Shown piece after piece: positions 1 to 10,338 of a stretch of DNA of 12,148 bases. A program made the position numbers and the translations under genes. The stretch is taken from contig DATKMS010000340.1 of assembly GCA_035541735.1 (NCBI GenBank), positions 1 through 12,148 on the forward strand, given 5' to 3'. Each line of letters starts with the position of its first letter. The stretch's first letter is position 1. Under the pieces are notes generated by a model that searched no databases, was not told the origin of the DNA, and worked only from the letters and a program-made list of their open reading frames with translations. The DNA is from DATKMS01 sp035541735. GTDB taxonomy: Bacteria; Desulfobacterota; Binatia; HRBIN30.

Positions 1-201
1 GCTGCGTCCCTGCTCCCATCGTTCCAGGGTCCGTGGGTTCGTGCGCAACTTCCGCGCAAACACGGCTTGGGACATCTTGAGCTTCTCTCTGGTGTCGCGC
101 ACCAGCGCGGCCGTGACCGGCGGTAGAGGTGCCTCGGCCAGTTCGTTCGCATCCGGAAAGTAGAATGGACAGGCAACTCGCCCATGCCCTGCGTATAGCA
201 C
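1..201 (-). CDS. XRE-family helix-turn-helix regulator (HigA/NadS-like), partial at window edge
   Basis: The reverse strand encodes a peptide that ends at the window edge with TREKLKMSQAVFARKLR followed by TNPRTLERWEQGRS. This is the typical helix-turn-helix of HigA/NadS-like antitoxins and related regulators, where the helix around SQAVFARKL and the recognition helix around PRTLERWEQ bind DNA. A preceding PLPPVTAALVRD stretch also fits that family. The C-terminal half lies outside the window. The start is uncertain: the only in-frame GTG nearby is at 201 and it has no convincing ribosome binding site. The frame stays open upstream through the 42-bp repeat array to a stop at 589-591, with only TTG starts there. 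The N-terminal segment usual in this family (a LxLRTH-like stretch) is not recognisable, so the gene may be 5'-damaged. A toxin partner would have to lie outside the window, because none is seen upstream. Confidence 0.7.
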   Translation of the reverse strand, partial: MLYAGHGRVACPFYFPDANELAEAPLPPVTAALVRDTREKLKMSQAVFARKLRTNPRTLERWEQGRS

Positions 202-236
202 GCGGGAGTGAGTCTCGTCCCCGCGCTGGCCTACGG

Positions 237-541
237 GCGTGCCTGGGTTCCACGTGGCTGGCGAAGCATCCGGACAAGAGGTGGCCCCGTTCCACCTGGC
301 TACCGAAGCATTTGAGAGGCAGGTTGCCCCGGGCAACGTGGCTGCCAAAGCGTCGGGGAGGCAGGTTGCCCCGGGCGACGCGGCTGCCAAAGCGTTGGGA
401 GGGCAGGTTGCCCCGGGCAACGCGGCTGCCAAAGCGTCGGGGAGGCAGGTTGCCCCGGGCGACGTGGCTGCCAAAGCATTGGGAGGGCAGGTTGCCCGGG
501 GCAACGTGGCTGCCAAAGCGTTGGGAAGACAGGTTGCCCCG
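237..541. repeat. 42-bp tandem repeat array (about 7 units)
   Basis: Units begin at about 237 (degenerate), 279 (degenerate), 321, 363, 405, 447 and 489, with a partial unit at 531. Each is exactly 42 bp from the last. The conserved core is AGGTTGCCCCGGGC followed by ACG(T/C)GGCTGCCAAAGC. Units at 321, 363, 405 and 447 alternate between a CAAC/TCGGGGAGG form and a CGAC/TTGGGAGGG form, so there is also an 84-bp higher-order period. Because 42 is a multiple of three, most reading frames stay open across the array and each gives a different 14-residue repeat. I see no sign that any of these is a real protein. The array sits just upstream of the partial helix-turn-helix gene. Confidence 0.95.
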
Positions 542-565
542 CTGCACGCGCCTCCTTCACATCGG

Positions 566-914
566 TTGCCCGACTTGACGGCGGCATCTCAGCCCGGGCG
601 GCGCGTCTGGCACGCCGCCGTCGAGCAACCACGGCTGTGAAGTACAGGATTTGACCACCCACTGAGCATTGGATGTAGAGGGAGCCGCGCGCCGCCGCTG
701 CGGCGCGGCCTGCTTCCCTTGCCCGATGCTCGCCTCCGCGACTTGGCATGCGCCCCGCACTCTCGGGGCCGCATGAATCCCAGGCGCTGGAAGATTCCGT
801 TCCGCTGGAAGCGCTGGGGGGCACCGCGCGCACCTTTGCCGCGAGGTGCGAGGAATCGGGGTGGATGGACGACAAACGCAGCACTCAGGGGTCAGATCGA
901 AAAGGGAGGACACC
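566..914. other. intergenic region without a convincing gene
   Basis: Several frames are open here on both strands, but they conflict with one another, give Arg/Pro/Ala-rich translations typical of GC-rich shadows, and resemble no family I know. The one clear structure is a GC-rich inverted repeat: GCCGCGC at 684-690 pairs with GCGCGGC at 703-709. It has no T-run on either side, so it is not a standard terminator. The region presumably holds the promoter of the short gene that starts at 915. Confidence 0.6.
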
Positions 915-1166
915 ATGAACACACGGAAGTTTGGAATGAATCCGAGCGGTCGGCTGGAAACGGGTGCGGCCGTCCTGGCGGCAGCGAAGGCAGTGGATAT
1001 CGAGCGGGTGCGGCCACGTCTCAACGCCTTCGCCGGCGCGCACCGGCGCTATGCAGAGGCGCAGCGCGAGGTGGAAATCGATATGCCGGTGCCCGCGGCG
1101 GAAGTGAGCGCCGACTCGCTGGCGCTACGTGTCGCCGCGTTGGGCGGACTGGCGCCGGCGAACTGA
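915..1166 (+). CDS. small hypothetical protein (83 aa)
   Basis: I do not recognise a characterised family. The start ATG at 915 is chosen because AAAGGGAGGA at 901-910 is a strong ribosome binding site four bases upstream. An ATG further upstream at 846 in the same frame has no comparable site. The 83-residue product has no signal peptide or membrane segment. Its middle (about residues 27-57: AVDIERVRPRLNAF, then GAHRRYAEAQREVE) looks like an amphipathic helical segment rich in Arg and Glu. The C-terminus is Ala/Leu-rich. The charged helix is reminiscent of short conserved hypothetical proteins from environmental genomes, but this is an impression only. It converges on rpsI with about 50 bp between the two stops. 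Being a gene is likely from the ribosome binding site; the function is unknown. Confidence 0.6.
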   Translation: MNTRKFGMNPSGRLETGAAVLAAAKAVDIERVRPRLNAFAGAHRRYAEAQREVEIDMPVPAAEVSADSLALRVAALGGLAPAN

Positions 1167-1218
1167 GAGGGCCGCGGGGCGCAGCGCGTGAGGCCAGACC
1201 CTTTGGGGGCTGCAGGCT

Positions 1219-1617
1219 CTAGCGCTTCGAGTACTGCGGCCGCTTACGGGCCTTGTGGCGGCCGTACTTCTTGCGCTCGACTTCGCGTGGGTCCCGGGTC
1301 ACGTAGCCGGCCTTCTTCAGGGCCGGACGGAACTCGCCGTTGGCTTCGATCAGCGCGCGGGTGATCCCGTGGCGGATGGCGGCGGCTTGCGCGGACACGC
1401 CACCGCCGCCGACGTTGACCCGTACGTCGAACTGTCCGGCCGTGCCGGTCAGTTCAAATGGCTGTTGGATGATCATGCGCGACGTCGCCCGGCCGAAGTA
1501 GTCCGTCACGGGGCGCTGATTCACCACAATCTCTCCGCTGCCGGCGGCCAAGCGTACGCGCGCCACGGCGCTCTTGCGTTTTCCCGTCGCCGTGTAAGTT
1601 TCCTTCTGTTCAGTCAT
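1219..1617 (-). CDS. rpsI: 30S ribosomal protein S9
   Basis: This 132-residue protein is a full-length S9, close to the 130 residues usual in bacteria. It shows the N-terminal YTATGKRKSAVARVRL segment, the central GGGGVSAQAAAIRHGITRAL segment, and the hallmark basic C-terminal tail ending KRPQYSKR. S9 sits in the head of the small ribosomal subunit, and its tail reaches the P-site tRNA. The ATG at 1617 is preceded by GAGGAG nine bases upstream. The gene begins 15 bp after the rplM stop, the conserved bacterial L13-S9 operon arrangement. No clear intrinsic terminator follows the stop. The small plus-strand gene ends about 50 bp away on the other side. Confidence 0.98.
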   Translation of the reverse strand: MTEQKETYTATGKRKSAVARVRLAAGSGEIVVNQRPVTDYFGRATSRMIIQQPFELTGTAGQFDVRVNVGGGGVSAQAAAIRHGITRALIEANGEFRPALKKAGYVTRDPREVERKKYGRHKARKRPQYSKR

Positions 1618-1632
1618 GTATCTCAGCTCCTC

Positions 1633-2067
1633 TTACGCCAGCGCCACGGGCTGCTGCGCCGCGTGCGGGTGCTCGTGTCCGGTGTATATTTTGAGTTTGG
1701 TTGCCAGCTGCCGGCCGAGGCGGTTTTTCGGGAGCATCCCTTGGACGGCTTGGCGGAGGACGCGCTCGGGGTGCTCTTGCAACTCGCGGCCGGCAACGCG
1801 TGTACGGACGCCGCCGGGATAGCCGCTGTGGCGGTGATACACTTTGGTTTCGCCCTTATTGCCCGTCAAGCGCAGCCCACTGGCATTGATCACGATGACG
1901 AAGTCGCCGGTATCCTGGTGCGGCGTGAAAGTCGGATTATGTTTGCCACGCAGCAGGTTGGCGATCTGGCTGGCAACACGCCCCAGCACCTTGTCCTGCG
2001 CATCGATCAGATGCCAGCGGCGCGCCGCCAGCGCGTCCGCGCGTTTGGCCATGTATGTGGTTTTCAT
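1633..2067 (-). CDS. rplM: 50S ribosomal protein L13
   Basis: The protein is a complete L13, an early-assembling large-subunit protein. Visible family segments are RRWHLIDAQDKVLGRVAS near the N-terminus, LRGKHNPTFTPHQDTGDFV, KVYHRHSGYPGG, AVQGMLPKNRLGRQ and the C-terminal LKIYTGHEHPHAAQQP. The ATG at 2067 gives 144 residues, matching the usual length, and has AGGA eight bases upstream. An in-frame ATG at 2076 would put the ribosome binding site directly against the start, so it was not chosen. The gene is followed by rpsI. A terminator-like hairpin and tRNA-Asp lie just upstream, leaving only about 30 bp, too little for an obvious separate promoter. Confidence 0.97.
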   Translation of the reverse strand: MKTTYMAKRADALAARRWHLIDAQDKVLGRVASQIANLLRGKHNPTFTPHQDTGDFVIVINASGLRLTGNKGETKVYHRHSGYPGGVRTRVAGRELQEHPERVLRQAVQGMLPKNRLGRQLATKLKIYTGHEHPHAAQQPVALA

Positions 2068-2094
2068 ACCGATCATCCTGTTCTGAAGGCGCCA

Positions 2095-2122
2095 AGCAGA
2101 AAACCCCTCACGGGAGGGGTTC
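2095..2122 (-). terminator. hairpin with short T-run after tRNA-Asp (terminator or attenuator upstream of rplM)
   Basis: On the minus strand AACCCCTC pairs with GAGGGGTT (2114-2121 with 2102-2109) around a four-base loop, and TTTTCTGCTT follows. The 8-bp stem and the T-run that overlaps its end fit a weak intrinsic terminator. It starts about 16 bp beyond the 3' end of tRNA-Asp and ends about 30 bp before the rplM start. Transcription from HU and the tRNAs into rplM would have to read through it. Confidence 0.65.
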
Positions 2123-2137
2123 TCATGCCGGGCAATG

Positions 2138-2216
<79 letters not shown>

Positions 2217-2321
2217 GATACCCGCGCCGCCCGCAGCGGCAGACTCGCTATTTCCTTTCGCTTTGCTCCTCAGCTCTCCGCACCAAAACTCCGTCGCGGT
2301 CGGCTCCATCGCACAAGAGAG

Positions 2322-2393
2322 TGGGCGGTATCCGATTTGAACGGATGACCCCCGGCTTGTAAGGCCGATGCTCTCCCGCTGAGCTAACCGCCC
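2322..2393 (-). tRNA. tRNA-Val (TAC)
   Basis: A 72-nt cloverleaf without an encoded CCA. The acceptor stem is GGGCGGT with ACCGCCC and discriminator A, followed by CTC. The D arm is GCTC/GAGC. The anticodon stem TCGGC/GCCGG encloses CTTACAA with anticodon TAC. The T arm ATCCG/CGGAT encloses TTCAAAT. Its 5' end is 17 bp past the stop codon of the HU gene, which leaves no room for a separate promoter and implies co-transcription with HU. Confidence 0.95.
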
Positions 2394-2410
2394 GCCGCGG
2401 AGTCGCACCC

Positions 2411-2683
2411 TTAGTTCAGGGAATCCTTCAGGGTCTTGCCGGCTTTGAACTTCGCTGCCCGTGAAGCGGAGATCTCGATGCTTTCTCCCGTCTTGGGATT
2501 CCTGCCGGTCCGCGCCTTCCGGGTGGACACCGCAAACGTCCCGAACCCGGAGATGTTGACTTTGTCGCCCTGTTTCAAAGCCGCGACGATATCGTCGAAG
2601 AGCGTGTTGACGGCACGCTCTGCAGTCGCCCGCGGCAGATCCACCTTGCTGGCGACAGATTCGATCAACTCGGCTTTCGTCAT
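2411..2683 (-). CDS. HU-family DNA-binding protein
   Basis: A 90-residue, standard-length member of the bacterial HU/IHF family, a nucleoid protein that binds and bends DNA as a dimer. The N-terminus MTKAELIESVASKVDLPRAT is the helical dimerisation part. KVNISGFGTFAV is the conserved beta segment, and the signature RTGRNPKTGESIEI with a Pro in the flexible arm follows at about residues 58-71. The C-terminus FKAGKTLKDSLN is typical of HU rather than of a diverged IHF. The ATG at 2683 is preceded by AAGGGG five bases upstream; the frame is open further upstream but lacks family similarity there. It has its own promoter candidate (2721-2749), follows lon, and is followed at 17 bp by tRNA-Val. 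The symbol hupB is common for this gene, but IHF-like naming cannot be excluded by eye. Confidence 0.95.
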   Translation of the reverse strand: MTKAELIESVASKVDLPRATAERAVNTLFDDIVAALKQGDKVNISGFGTFAVSTRKARTGRNPKTGESIEISASRAAKFKAGKTLKDSLN

Positions 2684-2720
2684 GGCAACCCCTTCTCCAC
2701 CTGTTAAACGGCGAACCGGC

Positions 2721-2749
2721 GCTATAACAGTGGCGAATGGCGAAGTCAA
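2721..2749 (-). promoter_or_regulatory. sigma70-type promoter for the HU gene
   Basis: On the minus strand TTGACT (2744-2749) and TATAGC (2721-2726) are separated by exactly 17 bp. The -35 matches five of six consensus bases and the -10 matches four of six. It lies between the lon stop (2757) and the HU start (2683), so it can drive HU, both tRNAs and possibly rplM-rpsI independently of the tig-lon transcript. Confidence 0.7.
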
Positions 2750-2756
2750 GAAAGTG

Positions 2757-5210
<2,454 letters not shown>

Positions 5211-5244
5211 TCGTACGTCCTCTTCTCGCGTTGCGCAGACGACC

Positions 5245-6498
<1,254 letters not shown>

Positions 6499-6506
6499 AC
6501 GACTCC

Positions 6507-7109
6507 TCACACTTTCTTGGCCGGCCGATTCGCGATCACTTCGTCGACGAGGCCGTACTCAACCGCCTGTTTACTGGTCATGAAGAGGTCACGGTCGGTG
6601 TCCTTCTCGATCCGCTTGAGGCTCTGACCCGTATGTTTCACCAGGATATTGTTCAGTTGCTCGCGCACCCGCAAGATCTCGCGCGCGTGGATGTCGATGT
6701 CGGCGGCCTGCCCCTGCATGCCGCCGACGAGCAAGGGTTGGTGGATCATGATGCGCGCATGCGGCAAGGCATAGCGCTTCCCCTGCGCGCCGGCCGCCAG
6801 CAGCCACGCCCCCATGCTGGCCGCTTGCCCGAGACACAGGGTCGACACCTGCGGTTTGATGTACTGCATGGTGTCGTAGATGGCCAGGCCCGCCGTGATC
6901 GAGCCGCCCGGGGAGTTGATGTAGAAATGGATGTCGCGTTCCGGATCTTCCGACTCGAGGAACAGGAACTGCGCCGTGATCAGGTTGGCGATTTCGTCGG
7001 TAACTTGGGTGCCCAGAAAAACAATACGGTCCTTGAGCAGCCTGGAGTAGATGTCGTATGCCCGCTCACCCCGGCCGGTCTGTTCCACCACAATGGGGAC
7101 AAGGCTCAT
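6507..7109 (-). CDS. clpP: ATP-dependent Clp protease proteolytic subunit ClpP
   Basis: A 200-residue serine peptidase subunit that forms the double-heptamer proteolytic barrel capped by ClpX. The catalytic triad is visible as Ser98 in GQAASMGAW, His123 in MIHQPL and Asp174 in DTDRDLF. The region YINSPGGSITAGLAIYDTMQ and the C-terminal EAVEYGLVDEV-like segment (QAVEYGLVDEVI) are characteristic. The N-terminus MSLVPIVVEQTGRGERAYDI resembles the processed form of E. coli ClpP, so little or no propeptide is encoded. The ATG at 7109 has only a G-rich, modest ribosome binding site. The stop lies eight bases before the preferred clpX start, so translation of the two subunits is probably coupled. 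Tig lies 36 bp upstream. Confidence 0.98.
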   Translation of the reverse strand: MSLVPIVVEQTGRGERAYDIYSRLLKDRIVFLGTQVTDEIANLITAQFLFLESEDPERDIHFYINSPGGSITAGLAIYDTMQYIKPQVSTLCLGQAASMGAWLLAAGAQGKRYALPHARIMIHQPLLVGGMQGQAADIDIHAREILRVREQLNNILVKHTGQSLKRIEKDTDRDLFMTSKQAVEYGLVDEVIANRPAKKV

Positions 7110-7145
7110 GGCACCCCCGCTACGTTTGGCATTCTGCGAGGGATT

Positions 7146-8489
7146 CTAGCCATTTTCATCCACCCCAGCAACGCTCGGTGCGGGTTCGCGCGTGGTAATG
7201 TGCGCGGCCCGCACCACCGCATCGACGGCGCGCGCCTGCAGCATCCGGTTGCGCAATTCGCGGCGCGCGTCGGCGTCTTGATACACTGCGCGCAGGCGCT
7301 CCGCCGCAGGACCGGCATCGGCCGCCAGTGTCGCAATGCGTTCGTCGACTTCGGCGTCGCTGATCGTGAGGCCTTCTTGCCGCGCAATGGCCTCGAGCAA
7401 CAACGCGATCTTCACTTGTTGTCGCGCGCGTGGCTCCAACTCCTCGCGCAACCGGGCAAGCGCCGCGCTCTCATTCTTGGGGCGCAGGCGGCGTTGCTGC
7501 CACTCCTGCCATACATCGTTCATGAGTGCCTGCGTGCGGCGTTCGACAAGCGCGTTGGGAATCGGAATGTCATTGGCCTCCGCCAACGAACCTAGCAGCG
7601 CTTGCCGCATCGCCTCGTCAGCCTGGTGTGCCGCGTCCGATTCCAGGCGCGCGCGCACCTGCTGCCGCAATTCAACGAGCGTCGAGCACTCACCGTGGTC
7701 CTTGGCGAACTCATCGTCGAGCGTCGGCACCTCCTTGCGCGACAGCCCGCGCACGCGCACGTGGAAGTGCACCGTCTTCCCCGCCAACTCCGCGGCACCG
7801 TGCTCCGGCGGATACGACACGGCGAAATCCAACTCGCTTCCCACCGCCGCGCCGATAAGCTGTTCGTCAAACTCGGGCGGGAACCCGTTCGCACCGATCT
7901 CGATCTCGCGTTGCTCGCCACGGCCAACGGATCGCCCCTCCACGCGCCCCTCATAGTCGACGGAGACGACATCGCCAGCGTGAACGGTCGACCGATCGAC
8001 GATGGGGTGAAGCTGTGCCAGCGATTGGCGCAGGCGCTCCAGAAACGCATCGACATCAGCATCGGTGACCGGGGTGAGCGGGCGGTCGACGGCCAGCCCC
8101 GTGTAGTGCCCAACGACGATCTCGGGCTTCACCTCAACGGTGGCGCTGTAACGCAGCGCCGCACCCGGCTGCGCCTGCTCGGTGACGAACTCCGGATGCC
8201 CGACGGTCGGAATCTGTCGCTCCTCGACCACCTCGGCATACGATTGCTGAATCAACTTTTCGAACACCTCGGCGCGCACGCGATCACCGAAGAGGCGCTC
8301 GAGCACGGCGCGCGGCACGCGCCCCGGCCGAAATCCGCGCACCTTCGCCCCACGTGCCAACTGGGCATAGGCTTTCTCGATCTCCGCCGACACTTCCTCG
8401 GCCGGCACTTCGATCGCGAGACGCCGCCGCAGGCTGTCTACTGTTTCCACATCAACCTTGAACGTCATGCCGTGAATATCGACTCTCAT
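7146..8489 (-). CDS. tig: trigger factor (ribosome-associated chaperone and peptidyl-prolyl isomerase)
   Basis: A protein of up to 447 residues with the three trigger-factor domains. The N-terminal ribosome-binding domain carries the signature RGFRPGRVPRAVLERLFGD (about 51-69). The FKBP-type prolyl isomerase domain spans roughly 165-250 (GDVVSVDYEG ... LAGKTVHFHVRVRGLSRKEVP). The helical C-terminal chaperone domain follows with EVPTLDDEFAKD at about 253-264. It binds at the ribosomal tunnel exit and shields nascent chains. The start is ambiguous: ATG 8489 gives an extra MRVDIHG, and ATG 8468 (MTFKVDVETVDSLRR) fits the usual N-terminus better. Neither has a good ribosome binding site. It is the first gene of the tig-clpP-clpX-lon cluster. 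The C-terminal tail after residue 430 is short and not conserved. Confidence 0.95.
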   Translation of the reverse strand: MRVDIHGMTFKVDVETVDSLRRRLAIEVPAEEVSAEIEKAYAQLARGAKVRGFRPGRVPRAVLERLFGDRVRAEVFEKLIQQSYAEVVEERQIPTVGHPEFVTEQAQPGAALRYSATVEVKPEIVVGHYTGLAVDRPLTPVTDADVDAFLERLRQSLAQLHPIVDRSTVHAGDVVSVDYEGRVEGRSVGRGEQREIEIGANGFPPEFDEQLIGAAVGSELDFAVSYPPEHGAAELAGKTVHFHVRVRGLSRKEVPTLDDEFAKDHGECSTLVELRQQVRARLESDAAHQADEAMRQALLGSLAEANDIPIPNALVERRTQALMNDVWQEWQQRRLRPKNESAALARLREELEPRARQQVKIALLLEAIARQEGLTISDAEVDERIATLAADAGPAAERLRAVYQDADARRELRNRMLQARAVDAVVRAAHITTREPAPSVAGVDENG

Positions 8490-8763
8490 TAGAGGTTAAC
8501 CACACGCCTCCCGCTGATTCAAGAAATTTCAGGCCTTCAGCGCGGTGCCCTGCCGCACGCCGGACGGCGAATGTAAATCGACCCGCCTCGATCTGAAACG
8601 CCGCACAGCACACCACCATGGATAGGCACCTAACGAAAGCCAACGGAATCGGCAATGGCAAGCCCGCGAGTTGTTCCGGTCGCAGAGCGCAGGCTCGCAG
8701 GCGAAAGCGAACAGTGGCTACGCGTTCGGCGCCATGAGGGGTGCACGCAAGGAACACCGTTGA
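8490..8763. other. intergenic region between tig and the exported-protein gene
   Basis: No gene is recognised in these 274 bases. A minus-strand frame crosses it and overlaps the start of tig, but it has no ribosome binding site and its translation looks like noise. The promoter of tig must lie here. The best -35-like element is TTGAAT near 8515-8520 on the minus strand, with only a poor -10 beyond it. Confidence 0.5.
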
Positions 8764-10029
8764 TCATTTCGGTATGGCCCGAACGGTAGTGAGCAGCGCA
8801 TTATCGAGGCTCGCGAGAAACGCCCGCTCGTCGCCCGGCACGAAGTGCTCGAAGGCACGGATCACCATGCTGATCTGGTGCGTGCCGCGACTCATGCCGC
8901 CCCATTGCGTGAGCGTGTAGCCGACCCCCGGGCAGTTTCCTGGCACACGCTCCGGAGGATCGGGCGAGCGGTCGGCGACCGCGTAGAGGGCGCTGCGTAG
9001 GGTCCGCAGCGTTGGACTGACGCGCAGTGCGTGGACAAACGTGCCTTCCGGCCCAGTGACCCCGAACCAATTCGTGGCGATGCCATTCACTCCGGGGGCA
9101 GGGTGGTCACACCCGATCGGTTCTGGCGGCTGCCCGTTGGCGAAGATGCGGGAGTCGCGAAGACCGTCGAAGTCGAGAAAGATGCGCACCGTCAAGTCGC
9201 CGAACACGTAGCGGAGATCGAACGGCAGTCGGACGATGATCGGGCTCTCGAACGTGTCGGCGGTGTAGAAGTCTTCTGCCACAATCTTCGGCGGGCTCAG
9301 TCCATAGCCGAGACGCACCTTCAACTGGGAGCGCTGGATCACCCGTACCGGGCCGCCCTTCCACGCCAACAGTTCGGTGGTCACGTCGTCTTCGTTGCGA
9401 TGAAACTGCAAGAGCCCCCAAAAGACGTGGGCGGTCACCCGCACCTTCAACCGATCCAAGAGATTGCGTCCGTAGACGCGGTGTCCATCCATGAACCGGA
9501 ATGCCGTTGGCACGTGGGTGCCGAGCGTCAAGCTGTACGCCCGCGCGCGTACGAGGCGAGCACCGGCGTCGTACTCCACATCTTCGGGCGTGCACGCCGG
9601 CGTGGCGACATCGAGGCGCAGGTAGGCCCAGCGGCTTTCCCCCGTGAGCGGGTCGGTCACCTGGATTTCGACCGCATTCGTGACGGGAGCCCGCTCACCC
9701 AAATCGCGGGCCGCAAACACGAGGAGATCGTTATCGTCGAAAACCCCTGGGGACTCATCCTGCGATGGCTCCGGTCCATTGGGGAGCGCCAGTTGCCCGC
9801 TTGCATCACGCTCGTCGACTTGGAAGGGAACAGGCGCCAACGTACCACCCGTCATCCGCCATAACGTGAGCCGCCCAACGGCGACGCGAAAGGCCGCAGG
9901 GAACTCGCGACCCTCGATGGTCACGACCTCCCATCCGCGCACGCTCTCGAACGTCGCGAAAGCAAATTGGGGCACTCCGAGGAGGAGCAGCGCAGCCAGC
10001 ACTCGTTGGCGGATCCTATCGTGCTGCAT
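8764..10029 (-). CDS. exported protein of unknown function (421 aa)
   Basis: I do not recognise a named family. The N-terminus RIRQRVLAALLLLGVPQFAFA has basic residues, a hydrophobic core and an AFA cleavage site after residue 25, so export is likely. The mature part starts with a beta-rich segment with VPFQVDERD and FDDNDLLVFAARDLGERAP (about 66-114). The acidic DDNDLL is reminiscent of a metal-binding or structural turn. The middle has several aromatic-rich strands (VFWGLLQFHRNEDD, YGLSPPKIVAEDFY) and no transmembrane helix. Cysteines are few (about residues 145, 308 and 370). Near the C-terminus GNCPGVGYTLTQWGGMSRG is notable. No catalytic motif was found. The ATG at 10029 has GAGAAG nine bases upstream. 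It is divergent from the metalloprotease gene and shares its 309-bp upstream region. The stop is near tig, pointing the same way, with about 270 bp between them. Confidence 0.8.
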   Translation of the reverse strand: MQHDRIRQRVLAALLLLGVPQFAFATFESVRGWEVVTIEGREFPAAFRVAVGRLTLWRMTGGTLAPVPFQVDERDASGQLALPNGPEPSQDESPGVFDDNDLLVFAARDLGERAPVTNAVEIQVTDPLTGESRWAYLRLDVATPACTPEDVEYDAGARLVRARAYSLTLGTHVPTAFRFMDGHRVYGRNLLDRLKVRVTAHVFWGLLQFHRNEDDVTTELLAWKGGPVRVIQRSQLKVRLGYGLSPPKIVAEDFYTADTFESPIIVRLPFDLRYVFGDLTVRIFLDFDGLRDSRIFANGQPPEPIGCDHPAPGVNGIATNWFGVTGPEGTFVHALRVSPTLRTLRSALYAVADRSPDPPERVPGNCPGVGYTLTQWGGMSRGTHQISMVIRAFEHFVPGDERAFLASLDNALLTTVRAIPK

Positions 10030-10069
10030 CCCACCGCACTTCTCGCACCGAGCCGATCACACCTCTCTC

Positions 10070-10128
10070 CTCCTGCGTTCGTTGTGCCGCTCGGCGCAGG
10101 AGAAAGTCTCCCACCGAAACCTCCTGCG
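10070..10128. repeat. three evenly spaced CTCCTGCG copies, direct-inverted-direct
   Basis: CTCCTGCG occurs at 10070-10077 and 10121-10128, and its complement CGCAGGAG at 10095-10102. The gaps are 17 and 18 bases, so the central copy can pair with either flanking copy. The outer copies match over nine bases (CCTCCTGCG). All lie in the presumed 5' leader of the minus-strand 421-aa exported-protein gene. Confidence 0.85.
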
Positions 10129-10253
10129 GCCACAACTTCCTTGCCTCATGTTACGCGCACGGAGCCGTGAGCGGCAACAGGGGCGCCGGTTGTGACAGGC
10201 GGCACCAAGGCAGGTTTGCACGCCTTGTGGCGACTGGCGCGAACACGTTTCCC

Positions 10254-10283
10254 TTGACAACCGCCCTACGATTGCACGATACC
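10254..10283 (+). promoter_or_regulatory. sigma70-type promoter candidate for the metalloprotease gene
   Basis: TTGACA at 10254-10259 is a perfect -35 hexamer. An 18-bp spacer leads to GATACC at 10278-10283, which matches the -10 consensus at three positions only. The start codon lies 55 bp beyond. The -35 is convincing and the -10 weak. Confidence 0.5.
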
Positions 10284-10338
10284 GCGCATCCTGAACCCAT
10301 AAAGCGTCCGCACCCGAACAGTGCCGAAGGGGAGCATC

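Larger units (their letters stand above)
10030..10338. promoter_or_regulatory. divergent intergenic region with shared upstream elements
   Basis: This region separates the two exported-protein genes and holds no recognisable gene. It contains a promoter candidate for the plus-strand protease gene and a weak one for the minus-strand gene: TTGCCG and TAACAT (10148-10153) with an 18-bp spacer. It also has three copies of an 8-bp sequence in direct-inverted-direct order between 10070 and 10128. Confidence 0.6.

Noticed and set aside
239..640. 133-codon plus-strand frame with 14-residue repeats
   Set aside because: Other frames on both strands are also open because the period is 42 bp. There is no ribosome binding site and no conserved flank to favour one.
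651..679. Promoter-like TTGACC and TGTAGA with 17-bp spacing, plus strand
   Set aside because: The -10 matches only three positions and the start codon is about 235 bp away, with a strong GC hairpin between. Not enough to call.
1..915. Possible toxin-antitoxin pair around the helix-turn-helix gene
   Set aside because: No RelE/HigB-like toxin frame is found upstream within the window. A partner could only lie outside it, so no system is claimed.
8452..8757. 101-codon minus-strand frame upstream of tig
   Set aside because: It overlaps the tig start in another frame, lacks a ribosome binding site and has a noise-like translation.
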